From NCBI GenBank assembly GCA_016200765.1, contig JACQEC010000120.1, positions 1-7,023 of the forward strand: a stretch of DNA of 7,023 nucleotides. The letters run 5' to 3'. Within the stretch, counting starts at the first letter, position 1. Each line of letters begins with the position of its first letter. Under the pieces are notes generated by a model. The model saw nothing but the letters and a program-made list of their open reading frames with translations, was not told the origin of the DNA and searched no databases. Shown here one piece after another: positions 4,840 through 7,023 of the stretch. The position numbers and the translations under genes were made by a program. The stretch comes from Chloroflexota bacterium (GTDB taxonomy: Bacteria > Chloroflexota > Anaerolineae > JACRMK01).

Positions 4840-6415
4840 CGCTCGCTGGCTGATACTGCTCGCGTTACTGGCCTACTGGGCCATTTCGCTTAGCGGGCTG
4901 GACGCATTGCCCACCGTGCGCGACGACGAGCCGTGGCAGGCGGCGCCGGGTTACTCGTTCTGGACGCGCGGCGTGTATGGCTCGGAACTCTTTGCGGACT
5001 TCGCGGGGATGGGCCAGCACTACTACCTGTTCCAGCCGACATTTTCCTTACTGCTGGGGCTGGCTGGCCGCTTATGGGGACTGGGGCTATTCCAGATTCG
5101 CATCGTGCCGCTCATGCTGGGCGCGCTGACCCTGTGCCTGACCTACCGTGTCGGCGCGCGCTTGCATGGAGACGCCATGGGAGTAACCGCCACCTGCCTG
5201 CTCCTCTTGTGGCGCTGGGGCGTCAGCACGCCGACGCTCGCCAGCGGCATTCCCTTGCTCGACATCTCGCGCATCGCGCGCTACGACACGCTCGTGCCGG
5301 TCTGGGGGCTATCCGCGTGGCTCATGCTGTCTCACGCTCAACAGCACGGGCAGGGGCGGCACTTCTTTCTGGCGGGCCTGTTCGCGGGCCTCGCCGGTAT
5401 GGCCCATCTCTACGGCCTCTTCTGGGTGCCGGCGCTGGCGATCATCCTGTTCGCCGATTCCGGTTGGAGCCTGCTCAAACAGCGAACGATCTACGCGCTG
5501 GCGGCGGGCGCGGTCGTCGCGTGGGTGCCATGGCTGTTATTCATTGCCGCTGGCTGGGACGATTTTGTCCTGCAGACCTCGCAATACGCCAATCGCTTCG
5601 ATTTGCTGTCGCCGTCCTTCTACGCGCGCAACCTGCTCTACGAGACCCAGCGCTACGGCTTCGGCCCGACCAACCTCGTGAGCGCGGCCTCACAGCCGGG
5701 AGTCTGGTTGCTCGTGCTGGGATTGCCTGCGGCGCTCGTGTGGCTGTCGGCGCTGAGCCTGTCGAAGCGCGCGCGGGCCGAACGGCCGTTGGTGGCGCTG
5801 GTTGTCCCGGCATGGCTATTCCCGCTAGGGTTCGCCGTGCTGTTGGTCCAGAAAACGCCCGGCTATTTGCAGAGTATAGCTCCACTCTTTGCTGTCGTCA
5901 TCGCGTGGGTGGCCGTAGACCTTTGGCAAGCCCGCCGCCGACGCGGCTTATTAGTCGCCGCCGCTATGCTGGTGGCGCTCGATGGGGGCTGGGGAATCTT
6001 GCACCAGCAGCAACTCGCCGCCGACACCACACCCTACCACACCTTCATGGCAGAGGTGCGCCTGGTGGTTCCCCGTTCTACGCGGGTTGTCGCCCTGCAC
6101 CAATACTGGCTCGGCCTATTTGAAAACGACTTCCGCTCGTACTCGGAGGTCGTCTTTCTATCCTACAGGCCGTTCACCGCCCACCCTCTGGCGATTGAGC
6201 GCGTCCTGGAGAACATCGCGCCCGATGTGTTTATTCTGGACTCGATTCTCGGCGCGCGTCTGGCCGAAGGCGACGACGCCGCAAGTCAGGACGCGCTCGC
6301 TCGTGAATTTGCGGCGAACTTCCACGCCTTCATGGATCGCCATCACGCCCGCGAGTTGGGGCGCGTCACAGACAAAACCTATGGCACGCTGATCGCCTAT
6401 GCGTTGTCGCGTTAG
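4811..6415 (+). CDS. GT-C membrane glycosyltransferase (GT39/ArnT/PMT_2-like)
   Basis: A 534-residue polytopic membrane protein. Enzymes of this type take a sugar from a polyprenyl-phosphate carrier and place it on a lipid, glycan or protein on the outer face of the membrane. A short basic N-terminus (NPSRRNARW) precedes the first membrane helix (13-30). The first external loop follows with the acidic motif Asp38-Asp39-Glu40 (VRDDEPWQAA), typical of GT-C folds. RIARYD (154-159) sits where a second loop acidic residue is expected. Further hydrophobic segments run to about residue 395, then a soluble C-terminal domain of about 135 residues (from about 400) ending YALSR. The start is GTG 4811 (TTG 4808 is the alternative), inside the end of the acylase gene with only a weak SD; no ATG lies in frame before residue 67. 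It is probably co-transcribed with the acylase. A repeat-derived LSLSK (315-319) lies in a basic, probably cytoplasmic, loop. Donor and acceptor are unknown. Confidence 0.87.
   Translation: MNLLNPSRRNARWLILLALLAYWAISLSGLDALPTVRDDEPWQAAPGYSFWTRGVYGSELFADFAGMGQHYYLFQPTFSLLLGLAGRLWGLGLFQIRIVPLMLGALTLCLTYRVGARLHGDAMGVTATCLLLLWRWGVSTPTLASGIPLLDISRIARYDTLVPVWGLSAWLMLSHAQQHGQGRHFFLAGLFAGLAGMAHLYGLFWVPALAIILFADSGWSLLKQRTIYALAAGAVVAWVPWLLFIAAGWDDFVLQTSQYANRFDLLSPSFYARNLLYETQRYGFGPTNLVSAASQPGVWLLVLGLPAALVWLSALSLSKRARAERPLVALVVPAWLFPLGFAVLLVQKTPGYLQSIAPLFAVVIAWVAVDLWQARRRRGLLVAAAMLVALDGGWGILHQQQLAADTTPYHTFMAEVRLVVPRSTRVVALHQYWLGLFENDFRSYSEVVFLSYRPFTAHPLAIERVLENIAPDVFILDSILGARLAEGDDAASQDALAREFAANFHAFMDRHHARELGRVTDKTYGTLIAYALSR
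5750..5770 (+). repeat. REP-like palindrome-flanked repeat, copy 2 (inside glycosyltransferase gene)
   Basis: Core CTGAGCCTGTCGAAG at 5753-5767 is identical to copy 1. The arms here are GCGCT (5750-5754) and AGCGC (5766-5770), a perfect 5-bp pair. The two base pairs immediately outside the shared core differ from copy 1 but are complementary in both copies. In this gene too the core is read as LSLSK, in a loop between two membrane helices. Confidence 0.7.
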
Positions 6416-6432
6416 CGCGTTGTCGCGTTCAC
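6401..6432. repeat. 16-bp tandem repeat across the convergent stop codons
   Basis: Two adjacent 16-bp units, 6401-6416 and 6417-6432, match at 14 of 16 positions, with the first 13 (GCGTTGTCGCGTT) identical. The first unit contains both stop codons, TAG (6413-6415) of the rightward gene and TAA (6414-6412) of the leftward gene. The copy difference in the last three bases is exactly where the stops are made. Confidence 0.75.
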
Positions 6433-7023
6433 GCGCTCGCGCGCTATCGCATCTCTGACCAGCCAACCGAACACGAGCACGTTGACGATGGCGGCGACGA
6501 AGGACAATGCCTTCAAGACAACGACCAGCGGCGACAGCGGCTGGGGCACGACGATGCTGATCCACAGCGACGGCACAAATGATGCCGTGCTGATGAGGTT
6601 GAAGAAGAAGGTCAGCGACAGCACGAGATAGACCCACGCGATAGGCCACGGCTTTTGCGCTCCCCATGCGGCGTCTGATTCGGCGTCCTGCTCAACCGCG
6701 CTCAACAACAGAAGCGGGATCACGGGAAATAGGTAGCGTTCATGCATTTGCGTCAACAGCATGAACATCCCCAGACTCAACACCGCCGCGGCCATGTAAG
6801 GGTCGGCGTATTCTCCCGTACGAGCGCTCTGACGCCAGATGAGGCCGGTCATCCCCAGCGCGAAAAGCCCAAACAACCCGACGCCGATAGCCTCGAACGA
6901 GATAGGCAGATCAAACGGCCGCCTCCACGAACTGACTTGATAAACGTTGCCCAACAGGGCCAGATACCATCCGTTGAACGCGTCCACATCCACCTTCGGC
7001 GTTTCGGTCGGCAGGTTGAGATA
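6412..7023 (-). CDS. GT-C-like membrane glycosyltransferase, C-terminal part (runs off right edge)
   Basis: The open frame enters from the right edge (first codon TAT at 7023-7021) and ends at TAA 6414-6412, giving 203 residues. An internal GTG at 6993 should not be taken as the start, because reading continues upstream in frame (LNLPTETPK before VDVDAFNGWY). About five hydrophobic segments follow: IGVGLFGLFALGMTGLIW, MAAAVLSLGMFMLL, YLFPVIPLLLLSAV, IAWVYLVLSLTFFFNLIS and LVVVLKALSFVAAIVNVLVF. The motif VDVDAFNGWY and the loop TQMHERYLFP (MHERY at fragment residues 93-97) resemble the conserved DAFN/NAFN and MHERY elements of prokaryotic membrane mannosyltransferase-like proteins. The catalytic N-terminal half is outside the window, so the activity is inferred. 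It converges on the other transferase gene, sharing 4 bp at the stops, and no terminator is visible between them. The pairing suggests a surface-glycan locus continuing to the right. Confidence 0.72.
   Translation of the reverse strand, partial: YLNLPTETPKVDVDAFNGWYLALLGNVYQVSSWRRPFDLPISFEAIGVGLFGLFALGMTGLIWRQSARTGEYADPYMAAAVLSLGMFMLLTQMHERYLFPVIPLLLLSAVEQDAESDAAWGAQKPWPIAWVYLVLSLTFFFNLISTASFVPSLWISIVVPQPLSPLVVVLKALSFVAAIVNVLVFGWLVRDAIARERVNATTR

Noticed and set aside
4933..6123. 396-codon open frame in another plus-strand frame of the glycosyltransferase gene
   Set aside because: GC-rich shadow: alanine/arginine-rich product without membrane helices or motifs, while the overlapping frame shows a coherent GT-C protein.
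6991..6993. GTG as the start of the right-edge membrane protein
   Set aside because: The frame stays open to the window edge and VDVDAFNGWY reads as an internal family segment.

Overview
The window is GC-rich and gene-dense, with one 165-bp divergent intergenic region, tight or overlapping gene junctions and no RNA gene, CRISPR array or insertion sequence. The style (short junctions, GTG/TTG starts, a bacterial glgA, a penicillin-acylase-family hydrolase without signal peptide, GT-C membrane transferases with an MHERY motif) fits a free-living bacterium such as a Chloroflexota (Anaerolineae-like) lineage. That placement is inference from general resemblance, not a marker-gene result.

Layout. 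Positions 1-2325 hold a leftward three-gene unit read from about 2340 towards 1: an NTF2/SnoaL-like small protein (2325-1897), a D-2-hydroxyacid dehydrogenase (1892-861, 4 nt after the previous stop) and the N-terminal 278 residues of glycogen synthase GlgA (835-1, running off the left edge, with an apparent TTG start). Positions 2326-2490 are a divergent control region with two TGCTATAAT-type extended -10 boxes facing outwards. Each lies in the same 14-bp sequence, CGCGATTATAGCAT or its complement. Rightward from there are a 782-residue penicillin-acylase-family Ntn-hydrolase (2491-4839) and a 534-residue GT-C-type membrane glycosyltransferase (4811-6415), whose frames overlap by 29 bp. Converging from the right edge is the C-terminal 203 residues of a second GT-C-like membrane protein (7023-6412); the two convergent genes share 4 bp at their stop codons.

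How they may work together. The leftward unit combines storage-glucan synthesis with a 2-ketoacid reductase and a small NTF2-fold protein. The link is by transcription only, and no shared pathway can be proven. The two membrane transferases presumably use lipid-linked sugars to decorate cell-surface glycans or lipids. The acylase is probably cytoplasmic and its amide substrate is unknown.

Most unusual signals. (1) Two copies of a short palindrome-flanked repeat share the 15-nt core CTGAGCCTGTCGAAG, lie inside two different genes in the same reading frame (each encoding LSLSK), and have flanking arms that differ between copies yet stay self-complementary. (2) A 30-bp in-frame tandem duplication lies just before the Rossmann domain of the dehydrogenase. 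(3) The divergent promoters are mirror images. (4) A 16-bp tandem repeat spans the two convergent stop codons. I see no complete new defence or mobile system here.
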